A DNA stretch of 49,261 nt from a virus: positions 1 through 49,261 of IMG/VR virus record IMGVR_UViG_3300031884_000036. One strand, 5' to 3'. This document shows, in pieces, positions 23,856-32,567 of the stretch. A model generated the notes under the pieces. That model made no database searches. It was not told where the DNA came from and saw only the letters and a program-made list of their open reading frames with translations. The translations under genes and the position numbers were made by a program. How positions within the stretch are numbered: position 1 is the stretch's first letter; each line of letters starts with the position of its first letter.

Positions 23856-24779
23856 TCAAAAGAAACTACCAATGGTTTTAGCAATATCACTTACACCGCT
23901 TAAACCACCTTTCGTCAAAAAGTTTACTCCGTTAGTTTGTGAAGTGTTTTCTTTGGAAGCATTTTCGGCAAGACCGCTATTGTAAGTGCTGGAAGAACCA
24001 CCAACAACAGAACCAAGCGCACTACTAAGCGCACTTGTATTAGCACCACCAGAAGTATTGGTAGTTCCAGAGAACAATCCAGTAGCACCAGCAGCAGTAT
24101 TAGTTGCTGTGTTAGCTCCACCAGTTGCAATGTTCCAGGCATTCATTCCGCCAACACCAGACTGAGAAGCCGGCAAGAAAGAAGTAGCCTGTCCAAGCGC
24201 AGAAGAAAGGTCATTTTTAGCCTGCTCCTGTCTATTGTAAACAGCATTACCATAGTTCATGGCATTAGCTGTTGTCTGAATAGCAGAAGGTGTATTGAAG
24301 GTGCCAGTTTGATTACCTTGCTGTGCAATAGATTGTCCTATTGCTGTTATTTCAGTAGGATTAAGTTGTCCAGAAAGACCAGCAACATCTGTGCTGAGAA
24401 GTGACGAAAGAGCATTACTCTCATTTGCTCTTGAAGTATAGAACTCTGGATTAGCAGTTTTGTCAGCGTTAATGGCAGCTTGCAGAGCACCTTGACCACC
24501 TGTTGAATTAGCTACTGCCGCATTAGCATTAGCCTGTCCTTGTTGAATTTGCTGGCCTGTCTGTAAACCAATCTGTGCAAGTTGTGGTGCATACTCGCCA
24601 AGAAGTTGTGTCAACAGTTGGTCATACTGTGGAGTAACCTGTTGTGCAGCAGCAAGATTAGCTTGTGCCGCTGGCATGATATTAGCATTACTAGCATCAT
24701 TAAGAAGTTGTAAAAACTGTGGTGCATTGTCATAAGCTGCACCAAGCATTTCATTTACGTCTGTTCCAGGGCTTGCCAT
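23856..24779 (-). CDS. Low-complexity virion-type protein (307 aa), probable internal/ejection protein
   Basis: The product begins MASPGTDVNEMLGAAYDNAPQF. Its first 90 residues are helical and Gln/Ala-rich, and the last 100 are Gly/Ser/Thr/Asn-rich and disordered-looking. This composition and its position between the tail nozzle candidate and the giant protein resemble internal virion proteins of podoviruses. No enzymatic motif. The start follows AATTATAT without a Shine-Dalgarno; a weak sigma-54-like element lies just upstream (24798-24812). Confidence 0.75.
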   Translation of the reverse strand: MASPGTDVNEMLGAAYDNAPQFLQLLNDASNANIMPAAQANLAAAQQVTPQYDQLLTQLLGEYAPQLAQIGLQTGQQIQQGQANANAAVANSTGGQGALQAAINADKTANPEFYTSRANESNALSSLLSTDVAGLSGQLNPTEITAIGQSIAQQGNQTGTFNTPSAIQTTANAMNYGNAVYNRQEQAKNDLSSALGQATSFLPASQSGVGGMNAWNIATGGANTATNTAAGATGLFSGTTNTSGGANTSALSSALGSVVGGSSSTYNSGLAENASKENTSQTNGVNFLTKGGLSGVSDIAKTIGSFF

Positions 24780-24797
24780 ATAATTATATAGTTAAAA

Positions 24798-24812
24798 GCA
24801 TTTTTAATGCCA
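24798..24812 (-). promoter_or_regulatory. Weak candidate sigma-54 promoter
   Basis: On the minus strand TGGCATT-AAAA-ATGC keeps the invariant GG and GC with the right 10-base spacing, but has ATGC in place of TTGC and lacks the TTGCTA extension of the other five sites. The predicted start (~24786) would leave only about 7 bases before the ATG at 24779. A chance match is possible. Confidence 0.3.
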
Positions 24813-24819
24813 ATGTTGT

Positions 24820-26568
24820 TTAAGTTTGATTTCCTGCTAGGACTGCTGTTCTTTGTCCATCACTTGTTCCTTTGCTAATATCAGTAGTAACTAGACGAAC
24901 TTTCATTAACGAAGCATCTGTATTCCATGTAATAGCATACCCAAGTTTAAAACCACGTGCTGTATTATTAAAGTTAAAAGTAATACGCTGTCCTTCTGAT
25001 TCAACCAATGGTTGAATGTCTGGCAGGAGTTCATAGTCATCTACTGGATTAGCTTTAGAAAGTTCTTTTGAAAGAGTTGCTTTTTCTACACCATTACAGA
25101 ACTCTGTGCAATAAACTTTACCGGCAGAAGAACCATCGCGAAAGACTAGGTCAATCTTCTGTGATTTTATTTCTGTAATTGGGCCAGCAGATGCTGCCAC
25201 GTTTGCATAACTGGCAATACCGGAATAATATTGGTTAATACCAATAGTTGAATATGCCCGTGTAAACAGAAAGGGCTGCATTGGTGCAGAAGTAGGAGTG
25301 TAAAGTGTGTAAACATCATTGTTGTCTGTAATTGCATACAGCACAACTTCTGAAGTTAAATCAATGAGTGCTGTTTGAGTTATGTTACCGATATTAAACA
25401 AGTCGAGTGCTACCCACTTTCCGGCAATTGTGTCATACACAGCACACACTGTTCCACAAACTGTGTTTACGTTAAATATTGAGTAGTTATCAAACGAGAA
25501 AGCAACAGCTGAATCTTGTGTTAAGCCATTGAATAACTTTGATACCCCTTTTGAGAAAGCAGAATTGCGGCCTTCAAACTTTAGTGCTTGAACAGCATTG
25601 AAGTTACGAATACCTTCGCGCGTTACGAAAGCATAATCACCGTTAATCTCTACCAGCGCATACTGGTTTGTAATACCGGTTGCAATCGAGGCTGCTCTGG
25701 TAAACAAAGGTTCACCAAAAACAGTGCTGTTGTAGTTAAGAGTAATAGCATAGGTATTATTTTTAGTAGCGTAAATAAACGAGTCAGTTACATTGACAGG
25801 TTGTAGACAGGTAATGGGGTCATAGTCAAAAGCAAATGAAGTTGAGGGTGCACCATAATCTGCTTCAGTTCCAACAGTTGTAAGTGAACCACTATTAGGC
25901 CAACCAGCCGTGTTTACGTTTAGAGCAAAATTAAGAGGTTGTCCAGAGATAGATTGATAGACAGATTGCTGGTCAGGTGCAACAACAAATAACTTCTGGT
26001 TCATGAACATCATGAACAATCCGATAGGAACATATTCACCATTAGTCGGTGTCCAAGAAGCAAAAGCATTAAGTTGTCGTGACGAGAAACTTCTATTATT
26101 CTCGTTAAACGTTATGAGCCAAGGTTGATTAATACCATCCTGACAAACAATACCAGAAGGAGTTCCATTTGGTCTACTATTAGCACTAAGCAACATGTCA
26201 TCGGTAATGTTGCCGGAAGTATTTAACTTGCGACTATAGTTACGTGATGAAACAGGAACAGCACAAGAATAAATATTTGGTGCAGTAGAACTCATTACAA
26301 AGTTGGGAACTTTAATCCACTGTTGTGAAGTATAAAGTTTATACCAAGCTGCACCAGCAACAAACATGATTACCGCGTTACCAATAGAGATAATTCCTTG
26401 CTTAAGGCCAACAGGAGCAGCAGCATCTTTTACCGGTGAAGCAACTGGCTGAACGTAACCATAGCGTGAACGACCATTGACAAGCCAGACATAACCAGAT
26501 GTTGAAACTTGAACATCAGGAGATATTAAATCTAGCCCGTCAGAGAATGTATCCTGTTCGATAATCAT
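24820..26568 (-). CDS. Probable tail nozzle / DNA-stabilisation protein (582 aa, beta-rich)
   Basis: The N-terminus (MIIEQDTFSDGLDLISPDVQV...GYVWLVNGRSRYG) resembles the opening of podoviral nozzle/stabilisation proteins, with F-x-x-G-L near the start followed by a region setting out repeated beta blades. The remainder is almost all beta strands with many aromatic/Asn-rich turns, consistent with a beta-propeller that closes the portal channel and forms the tail tip. It directly follows the adaptor-like gene (26575-27564), the same order as adaptor-nozzle pairs in podoviruses. Identification rests on fold-like composition and gene order. Confidence 0.65.
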   Translation of the reverse strand: MIIEQDTFSDGLDLISPDVQVSTSGYVWLVNGRSRYGYVQPVASPVKDAAAPVGLKQGIISIGNAVIMFVAGAAWYKLYTSQQWIKVPNFVMSSTAPNIYSCAVPVSSRNYSRKLNTSGNITDDMLLSANSRPNGTPSGIVCQDGINQPWLITFNENNRSFSSRQLNAFASWTPTNGEYVPIGLFMMFMNQKLFVVAPDQQSVYQSISGQPLNFALNVNTAGWPNSGSLTTVGTEADYGAPSTSFAFDYDPITCLQPVNVTDSFIYATKNNTYAITLNYNSTVFGEPLFTRAASIATGITNQYALVEINGDYAFVTREGIRNFNAVQALKFEGRNSAFSKGVSKLFNGLTQDSAVAFSFDNYSIFNVNTVCGTVCAVYDTIAGKWVALDLFNIGNITQTALIDLTSEVVLYAITDNNDVYTLYTPTSAPMQPFLFTRAYSTIGINQYYSGIASYANVAASAGPITEIKSQKIDLVFRDGSSAGKVYCTEFCNGVEKATLSKELSKANPVDDYELLPDIQPLVESEGQRITFNFNNTARGFKLGYAITWNTDASLMKVRLVTTDISKGTSDGQRTAVLAGNQT

Positions 26569-26574
26569 AATAGT

Positions 26575-27564
26575 TTAGTAGTCACAAACGTCAGCCATAT
26601 ACATTCCGTAATCGTTGCCTGAAAGACGGTGACGACCTCTCGTGAAGATGCCATAATATTTATTACGACCCCAGTTTAACTTCTTGTGGATACCTTGTTC
26701 AGCACCATCTTTGACAGCTTTCAGAAGTTGTGTAGCTCTTCCAAGTTCGGCTGCAGCTTGCTGGTCTTTGCCACCCATTGCCAAGAAGTTAAGATGAAGT
26801 ATCATGTGATACAAAGCTTCATCATAATCGTCACCACCAGCAAAACTATCAGTGTCACTGTAAGCTGGTTGAAAAGGAACCTTAAAAAGAACGTCAATGA
26901 AAGAGTCACCACCAACAGTATCACTGGCCGGCCAGAAGATTTGGCTAACATCAATGATTTTGTAACGTGTCTTCTGCTGGTTATTTAGCAGAACAGCCAA
27001 CACGTTACCATTCATGTCCGACACAGTAATATTATTAACGCGATTCGAGAAAGAAGCAATGTTAAATATCTTCGGGCCAAACTGGTTTGTTGTTGTAACA
27101 GTTGTGCCAGACATTGTAATTGTTTCTTCAAGACTTTCTGCCGCGTTTGTCTGACCACGAATTTTAATAACTGCTGGAGTGCTTTCAACAGCAGAAGCAG
27201 TAAGAGTAAGTGGGCCGATTGTCTGTAAGTTAGTCTGAACCGGTGATTCACCAAGGTCACGCCAGTTCTTAATTTTGTAAAGAAGCGTGCTGTTAGTATA
27301 GCGCGGCACGTTCAATGATTGTAATGGAACAATCATTTCGGTAGTATGAACTCGAATACCACGAATCTCGCCAACATAAGCTGGCAGAGAGATAATAGAA
27401 TCAGGAGGCACAACAAGTGTTACCTCACGAAACATTTTATTTGCTTCGAGTTCAGAGTGAAATATCCGTGAAGCAGCATTGTAATAATCTACAAGACTTT
27501 GACGGGATTGAACCAAATCAATTCCAGTGTCGGCTGCCGCTCTAGTTATTACGTTTAGCAACAT
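26575..27564 (-). CDS. Probable head-tail adaptor (329 aa)
   Basis: The N-terminus MLLNVITRAAADTGIDLVQSR followed by YYNAASRIFHSELE is the helical start typical of podovirus adaptor (tail tubular A-like) proteins. Beta-rich segments (~45-220) follow, with an inserted Ig-like stretch (TITMSGTTVTTTNQFGP). The end is again helical, with LYHMILHLNFLAMGGKDQQAA and a basic tail (GRNKYYGIFTRGRHRLSGNDYG). It would dock on the portal and bind the nozzle. Next to the nozzle candidate (6-base gap). Moderate confidence; no search was possible. Confidence 0.68.
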   Translation of the reverse strand: MLLNVITRAAADTGIDLVQSRQSLVDYYNAASRIFHSELEANKMFREVTLVVPPDSIISLPAYVGEIRGIRVHTTEMIVPLQSLNVPRYTNSTLLYKIKNWRDLGESPVQTNLQTIGPLTLTASAVESTPAVIKIRGQTNAAESLEETITMSGTTVTTTNQFGPKIFNIASFSNRVNNITVSDMNGNVLAVLLNNQQKTRYKIIDVSQIFWPASDTVGGDSFIDVLFKVPFQPAYSDTDSFAGGDDYDEALYHMILHLNFLAMGGKDQQAAAELGRATQLLKAVKDGAEQGIHKKLNWGRNKYYGIFTRGRHRLSGNDYGMYMADVCDY

Positions 27565-27568
27565 AAGA

Positions 27569-28777
27569 TTATACTCCGAGTTTGACGCGTTTGAACAGGA
27601 GATTCAAGAATGTTCCGCTAGTATTAACTATTGTGCCAGAACCAGTAGTAACACTAACAGAGATAGTTTGGTTACCAGACGCTTTCGGAATGGTAATAGT
27701 TTGCATTAAATGCAAGGCACCACAGTAACCAGCACCAGCATTATTAACAAATGTTTTTGGACTAACAAGTGTTCCAGAACCACCAACAACTACTGACATA
27801 TATGCAGCGTATGTCGCACCAGCAGATGCAAAGTAAAATTGTCCAGAGAGAACAGCAAAAACTAGCCAAGTTCCGGGTGGAAGATTTATGCCAATATCAA
27901 GTGTTACAGCCTGTGCTGCACCACCATAAGACTGTGTGCCAGACGCAGACGTGTAATAAATGTCAGTTGCAGGGTCATACCAGACAGGAGTATTGACCGC
28001 AGCAACAACATCCACCTGCATTTTCTGTCCAAGAGAACCGGGTGTTAGATTAGCAACTAACTTTGCAGCAGCAGCATTAGTAGTAATAGCAGTAGTATTG
28101 GTGGCTATCTGCTGATTCATTCCACCAGTATTAAGCGTGGGGTCAGTAGAAGAACCAGAAATCTGCGTGTTAATACGACCAATCATTGTTTCATCGGCAA
28201 CCTGAGCAGTTCCAATATTACCAACAGTGGTAGCAAGCGGAGTTCCACCAACAGGAATATTAACAACAGCACCATAAACTGCTGTAGCTAAAGCGTTAAC
28301 ATCTGTTGCATTAGCTTGTGTTCCAGCTTCCGCATTTGAAGCATTAACAACTGCTTGTGTAACCCAGCTGAGAAGTGTATCAGTATGCGTTCCTGTAACA
28401 GAACTAATGGCAGCAGAGATAGTCAGGAAAGCATTGGGGTCAATGACAACCCACTTTTTTAGTGTTGCATCATTGGTCTGATTATCATTCCACTGATAAA
28501 GTGTTCCAACAATACTTGTGTTGCCATAGGAACGTCTATTCCAGAGATAACGTTTCCATTTTGCATAACCAGCAACTGTCGGGTCTGGCACTTGTGGAAC
28601 ATTCAGAGCCGTGTCAGAACTATTGATGATAAGACCAATACCTTGAGCATCGTCAGCACCATCTGTATAGGGTGCAGACAAGTCAACAAGTTGATTATGC
28701 TCGGCAGCAGTTTGTGAGGCAAGACCGGTAAAGTCTACGCCATGAAGTAAGTCTTGAGTTGTAGCAGGTAATCCCAT
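27569..28777 (-). CDS. Tail fibre/spike-like virion protein (402 aa)
   Basis: The product starts MGLPATTQDLLHGVDFTGLASQ. It has an N-terminal mixed region (~1-130) including LYQWNDNQTNDATLKKWVVID, then long Thr/Ala/Val-rich stretches typical of fibrous phage proteins. The C-terminal beta-sandwich-like domain (~260-402; LPPGTWLVFAVLSGQFYF) resembles receptor-binding tips of phage fibres. No enzymatic motif. It is adjacent to adaptor and nozzle genes. Start after ATAATACTT, no Shine-Dalgarno. Confidence 0.7.
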   Translation of the reverse strand: MGLPATTQDLLHGVDFTGLASQTAAEHNQLVDLSAPYTDGADDAQGIGLIINSSDTALNVPQVPDPTVAGYAKWKRYLWNRRSYGNTSIVGTLYQWNDNQTNDATLKKWVVIDPNAFLTISAAISSVTGTHTDTLLSWVTQAVVNASNAEAGTQANATDVNALATAVYGAVVNIPVGGTPLATTVGNIGTAQVADETMIGRINTQISGSSTDPTLNTGGMNQQIATNTTAITTNAAAAKLVANLTPGSLGQKMQVDVVAAVNTPVWYDPATDIYYTSASGTQSYGGAAQAVTLDIGINLPPGTWLVFAVLSGQFYFASAGATYAAYMSVVVGGSGTLVSPKTFVNNAGAGYCGALHLMQTITIPKASGNQTISVSVTTGSGTIVNTSGTFLNLLFKRVKLGV

Positions 28778-28788
28778 AAGTATTATAG

Positions 28789-29442
28789 TTAATTAGAGAG
28801 CCAAGGGCCAGCAGCATTTTGTGGTTCAACAATAGGTGGAACTCCGGTTGGAAAACCAGTTTTTAAAGTTGTGTAATCTACCGATTGAATTGGCATAATT
28901 GTAGGGCCAGAATCAGTTTCGTCTGTAGGAATATAAATCTGTCCTGTCTTAAAAAGAAAATCGGCAGTAACACCAACATTCGCTGCAACTTGATTCAGTT
29001 GCCAAAACTCAATAACAAAGTTACTTTTAATAACTTGGTTACTGTAAAATGGGTATGGTATCTTAGAACGTGATGTTGCGTTAAGTGTCTTCGAAAGCAA
29101 GTAACGATAGACAGTGTTACCAACACGATAACGCAGACAAATAGCAACATTATTTAGAATACCTTTAGCCGGGTCAAGAACAATATCAGTCGTGTTGATA
29201 ATAGTGACAGGATAACCAATGGTATAGTTATACTGTCCGACGATTAGAGGAACAACAGGCGTAACTGCACCAATATAAGCTGGAGTAAAGTTAATCTTCG
29301 GAACAGCAATAGAAATAACTTTCGTCTCGACAGCATTTACTGGCGCGAAAACTGTGTCAATTTTCCTGTCAGTAAGGTTATCCTCACTGACAGGAGTAAC
29401 AGTGAATGGCTTAATTAAATGTTGCCAGTCAAAGTATGACAT
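28789..29442 (-). CDS. Unknown beta-rich virion-type protein (217 aa)
   Basis: The product starts MSYFDWQHLIKPFTVTPVSED. It is rich in Val, Ile, Pro and Asn with alternating hydrophobic residues, so a beta-sandwich structural protein is likely. It is placed between the lipoprotein/holin group and the fibre-like gene. The ATG follows CACTAATACTT, no Shine-Dalgarno. It could be a fibre-attachment or tail-decoration protein; no family recognised. Confidence 0.68.
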   Translation of the reverse strand: MSYFDWQHLIKPFTVTPVSEDNLTDRKIDTVFAPVNAVETKVISIAVPKINFTPAYIGAVTPVVPLIVGQYNYTIGYPVTIINTTDIVLDPAKGILNNVAICLRYRVGNTVYRYLLSKTLNATSRSKIPYPFYSNQVIKSNFVIEFWQLNQVAANVGVTADFLFKTGQIYIPTDETDSGPTIMPIQSVDYTTLKTGFPTGVPPIVEPQNAAGPWLSN

Positions 29443-29447
29443 AAGTA

Positions 29448-29822
29448 TTAGTGCGTAATACTAACCGAACCATTGGTTGAATAGACCGCACCAGAAGTAG
29501 AGACAATATTCTGGTCATGTTGTAGAGCAGAAATGCCGGCTGTGCTGTTGGTTCCAGTGTTGCCATTAACACCAGTGGTTGAGTAGGTATTCTGCGCAAT
29601 AGTCACAGCCGTATTTGCATTGGTTGTTGACGGCTGGACAATCTCATTATCCTTGATATCTCCTGCGGCAAGACTAACCATCAGAAAAGACATACCGCCA
29701 GAGAATGGAATAGGAACAGATGCAGAGGTTTTAAGACCGCTGACATGACTGTTATGAATAACCTGCGTTCCTGCGCAGCCACACAAAAGAATAACAGGAA
29801 GTGTGAGGAAGAATTTTTTCAT
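29448..29822 (-). CDS. Phage lipoprotein (124 aa), possible outer spanin
   Basis: It begins MKKFFLTLPVILLCGCAG, a Lys-rich N-region, hydrophobic core and lipobox LCGC with Cys16 as the lipidated residue. The mature part is Ser/Thr/Asn-rich (TTNANTAVTIAQNTYSTTG) without charged helices. Lipoproteins directly after holin-like genes are often outer-membrane spanins, which fuse inner and outer membranes at the end of lysis. A surface-exclusion protein is the other common option. Lipidation implies a Gram-negative or otherwise lipoprotein-making host. Start after TAAATAATATTT, no Shine-Dalgarno. Confidence 0.75.
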   Translation of the reverse strand: MKKFFLTLPVILLCGCAGTQVIHNSHVSGLKTSASVPIPFSGGMSFLMVSLAAGDIKDNEIVQPSTTNANTAVTIAQNTYSTTGVNGNTGTNSTAGISALQHDQNIVSTSGAVYSTNGSVSITH

Positions 29823-29827
29823 AAATA

Positions 29828-30043
29828 TTATTTAGAGAGGTCAGCAATTTCTTGTTTAATTTGGTCACGTTTTTCCCACAGTGAATGTGCAACAGAACCA
29901 AGCACAAGCAAGGCACCAGAAGCATCGGCAAGTTGGGACTGACTAAGAATACCACTGGTTACAATCGTCGCACCAGCCGCAGTTGCCAAGCGACGCAGCA
30001 ACCAGCTACGCACAGTTGGACTTTTCAGTAGACTCATTAACAT
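29828..30043 (-). CDS. Small membrane protein (71 aa), holin candidate
   Basis: The product has an N-terminal basic amphipathic segment (SPTVRSWLLRRLATAAGATIV), a central hydrophobic stretch (ALLVLGSVAHSLW) and a charged C-terminal tail (EKRDQIKQEIADLSK). This is the general plan of small holins or of phage membrane proteins in lysis cassettes. It sits between a single-pass membrane protein gene and a lipoprotein gene. Two starts are possible (30043 or 30037); the first is preferred for continuity. No endolysin lies beside it. Confidence 0.62.
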   Translation of the reverse strand: MLMSLLKSPTVRSWLLRRLATAAGATIVTSGILSQSQLADASGALLVLGSVAHSLWEKRDQIKQEIADLSK

Positions 30044-30047
30044 ACTA

Positions 30048-30341
30048 TCAGTTCTTTCTCTTTACCTCTGTGGTTATTTCTGCAAACGATATGTCAGAGG
30101 CATCATACCGTTTTGTTTGACCAAGAGGCTTACCGCCTTCTTCGACATTGATATTAAGCTTCCATTTAAGGGCATGCTCAACAGCAGTAATTGATTTTGA
30201 GTTTTCTGTTAGTGTTAAGTGGTCTTGATAACCAACCCATAGCAATGCTAATAACAAAACTGTATTGAGACTCTCCTTTCCATGTTTGCTAAGCTTCTCC
30301 ATTGTTCCTCCTAGAAGTTTAAGTAAAAGGTCTGCGAACAT
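30048..30341 (-). CDS. Single-pass membrane protein (97 aa), possible inner spanin-like
   Basis: The product starts MFADLLLKLLGGTMEKLSKHG. One clear membrane helix (TVLLLALLWVGY, ~residues 27-38) is followed by a mixed-charge periplasmic-looking segment ending TTEVKRKN. Its position just before the holin candidate and lipoprotein suggests a three-gene lysis set (inner spanin, holin, lipoprotein). This is inferred from order and topology only. Start after ATTATAATTGTT. Confidence 0.6.
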   Translation of the reverse strand: MFADLLLKLLGGTMEKLSKHGKESLNTVLLLALLWVGYQDHLTLTENSKSITAVEHALKWKLNINVEEGGKPLGQTKRYDASDISFAEITTEVKRKN

Positions 30342-30351
30342 AACAATTATA

Positions 30352-31824
30352 TTAAAACGGTTTCCAAGTTGCAGTTGGTGTTCCGACAGTATAAGTTTCG
30401 CTGAAATATTCCCCCGATTGAAGTGGTAATGTTATGTCATTAGCAAGGCCACTGAATACCTGTGTGCCGTTGATTTTAACAACCGTTCCAGTAACACCTA
30501 GATTGTCAATAAAGACAAATATGGTTTTGCCAAACGTGTTTGTCCAATTCGCTGCCGACGCCGGAAACGTAATAGATGCTAAGGCTAAAGTGTTGCTGGC
30601 TAGTGAAGAAAACCCATTGGTGGCAGTTATCGAACCGCCCACAATCGCATTAGAACCGTAGTTGCAAAAGTCATTACCGACTTGAGGGTTCGAATTGTTT
30701 GCAATATGAAATCCTCCATCCAACCTTGTTTTCCAGCCACCAGAGGCACCAGCACCATCGGTTAAAATATTATAGCCTTGGCCAACTCCCAGGGGACTCG
30801 TGCCTGTTAAAGTCGTTAACTTTGTGGTTCCGCTATAAAAACTGCTGCTTCCATTTGTAAAACTAAAACCTCCTATTGTTCCGTTTCCAGTTGAACCAAC
30901 ACTAAAATTCGTCCCGTTCTGCACGTTGTAACCATTAGCCGTCAGTGTGCCTTTAAAATTCGCATTGCCCGTGCTGAAAAATTGAAAGGAGTTTGTGCCA
31001 ATGCCGGCCACGCCAACCACTAAATCGCACTCACTTCCAGCTTGATAGTTGGATAGAATCACGAAGTTACCCGCGTTGGTTGAAAGTACAACAATGCCAC
31101 CATAAATAGTTGAATTAGTTTTTTGTGCATATTGTCTATCCTCGTTATTATCCCATACAGCAACGGCATTAGAAGCCGCTAAAACTGTTTGGTTACTTAC
31201 AGTGTTGACATAGGCGCTGGTAGCAAAACCGGCGTCGTTGTTCAGTTGTGAGTTATTTAAACCAGCGATAGTCGTTAAAAAACCTGAATCGTTAACAAAT
31301 ACCGAATTACCTTGGCCGTTCGTAGCTAAACCTAAATCATTCACAAACACGGACAATCCGCTGCCATTCGTGGCGATGGTGCTAAACGCTGGCAGATACG
31401 TTCCAGTTGAATCGTGAATGCCATATTCAGCAAACAAGTAGTTGTTCGGCACGGAGCCAATCGAAATAAACGCGCCGTTTGTCAGGTAGATACGTCCGCC
31501 GGTATTTATTCTTCCATTCGGGAAGATAAGCGGGTTGGCAACATTTCCAGAACTGGCTAAATTAAGCGTGTTTGACAAATTAACCGGCGTGGACTGGTTA
31601 TTAGTCAGCGCATTGTTGATGTTGTTGGATTGTAGGTTTGAAGGAATCCATCCTCCACCAATAATATTTAACAATCCGCTTTGTGCTAAATTATAAGGTG
31701 TCAGTGGTTTGGTCTGGTTCAAACCATCAGCAACTTCTTGTGGTGTAGCTGTATAGGTATCAGTAGCATATTGACCATGTGCCACTTGATAACTAACCGC
31801 CAATAATGCAATTAAACGTTTCAT
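30352..31824 (-). CDS. Secreted fibre-like protein (490 aa) with signal peptide
   Basis: The ATG at 31824 makes an ATGA overlap with the stop of the preceding gene and begins a Sec signal peptide (MKRLIALLAVSYQVAHG). An earlier in-frame ATG at 31857 is therefore unlikely. The mature part is Asn/Thr/Gly-rich with repeated FVND-x-G-L/F-x-T units (three copies near residues 165-200), as in fibre stalks. A beta-rich C-terminus follows (TWKPF end). A phage fibre with a signal peptide is unusual. Either it acts in the host envelope, or the N-terminus is a membrane anchor of another kind. Confidence 0.72.
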   Translation of the reverse strand: MKRLIALLAVSYQVAHGQYATDTYTATPQEVADGLNQTKPLTPYNLAQSGLLNIIGGGWIPSNLQSNNINNALTNNQSTPVNLSNTLNLASSGNVANPLIFPNGRINTGGRIYLTNGAFISIGSVPNNYLFAEYGIHDSTGTYLPAFSTIATNGSGLSVFVNDLGLATNGQGNSVFVNDSGFLTTIAGLNNSQLNNDAGFATSAYVNTVSNQTVLAASNAVAVWDNNEDRQYAQKTNSTIYGGIVVLSTNAGNFVILSNYQAGSECDLVVGVAGIGTNSFQFFSTGNANFKGTLTANGYNVQNGTNFSVGSTGNGTIGGFSFTNGSSSFYSGTTKLTTLTGTSPLGVGQGYNILTDGAGASGGWKTRLDGGFHIANNSNPQVGNDFCNYGSNAIVGGSITATNGFSSLASNTLALASITFPASAANWTNTFGKTIFVFIDNLGVTGTVVKINGTQVFSGLANDITLPLQSGEYFSETYTVGTPTATWKPF

Positions 31825-32504
31825 TGATAAACAATAGTAATGGTGAAGTTGCTCCAACTAGAAACAGTATTGCGAGTTCCATGTGCTGTAACGCGAGCAG
31901 CAGAAACAGAAGTGTTCACAGAATCAAGTGTGATAGTAGTGCCACTAAACACTGTATCAAAATACGGTTGTGAATACGAAGCGTCTTGCACGTTCAGCAA
32001 TGGCACAGATTCACCCGTAACCATGCCGCCATCATTACTAACGCAATTTAAAACACCAGCAATATACGTAGGTTTACTTCCATAACCATGTGTCCAAGAA
32101 GTAGTGCCACCTGTGAGAGTATTAAACGTATGAGTCAGGATAACTGCGTTAATACCATTGGTTCCGTTAGTTCCATTAGAACCAGCAGGGCCAGTTGCAC
32201 CAGTATTTCCAGTATTTCCAGTATCACCTTTAGTGCCATTAACACCGTTCGTTCCGTTAATACCATTAGTCCCGTCCGCACCACGAGGAATAGCAAAAGC
32301 AAAAGTTAAATTACTACTTCCAACAACACTAACTGTCGCAGAAGAACCAGCAGAAAGTGTGCTAATGGTAGCAGTAGCAGAAGCAGGAAAGATATTAGTT
32401 GTATAGATAATATTAGTTCCACCTCCACCAATTGGGGAAAAATTCTGCGAAAAGCAGGAAAGTGTAAGAAGAAAAGATGAGAATAAAAGTGTCGTAAATT
32501 TCAT
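31821..32504 (-). CDS. Secreted collagen-like protein (227 aa)
   Basis: It begins MKFTTLLFSSFLLTLSCFSQ, a signal-peptide-like sequence. Residues 75-119 form about 15 consecutive Gly-X-Y triplets (GTNGING..., GDTGNTGNTGATGPAG), the collagen-like repeat used in phage fibres for trimer formation. A C-terminal beta domain (HTFNTLTGGTTSWTHGYGSKP) follows. It overlaps the next gene by ATGA, suggesting translational coupling of the two proteins. Start near CACAATATG, no Shine-Dalgarno, right after the terminator at 32510-32553. Confidence 0.78.
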   Translation of the reverse strand: MKFTTLLFSSFLLTLSCFSQNFSPIGGGGTNIIYTTNIFPASATATISTLSAGSSATVSVVGSSNLTFAFAIPRGADGTNGINGTNGVNGTKGDTGNTGNTGATGPAGSNGTNGTNGINAVILTHTFNTLTGGTTSWTHGYGSKPTYIAGVLNCVSNDGGMVTGESVPLLNVQDASYSQPYFDTVFSGTTITLDSVNTSVSAARVTAHGTRNTVSSWSNFTITIVYQ

Positions 32505-32509
32505 ATTGT

Positions 32510-32553
32510 GGAAAAAAGAGGTTGTGTCATAGTTCCTTTGCTATGACACAACC
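32510..32553 (-). terminator. Rho-independent terminator after the capsid transcript
   Basis: On the minus strand GGTTGTGTCATAG pairs perfectly (13 bp) with CTATGACACAACC, and is followed by TCTTTTTTCC. It lies after the 32568-33131 gene and so ends the sigma-54 transcript that starts upstream of the major capsid gene. Distal genes must rely on read-through or another promoter. Confidence 0.85.
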
Positions 32554-32567
32554 ATTGTTAGCAAGAC

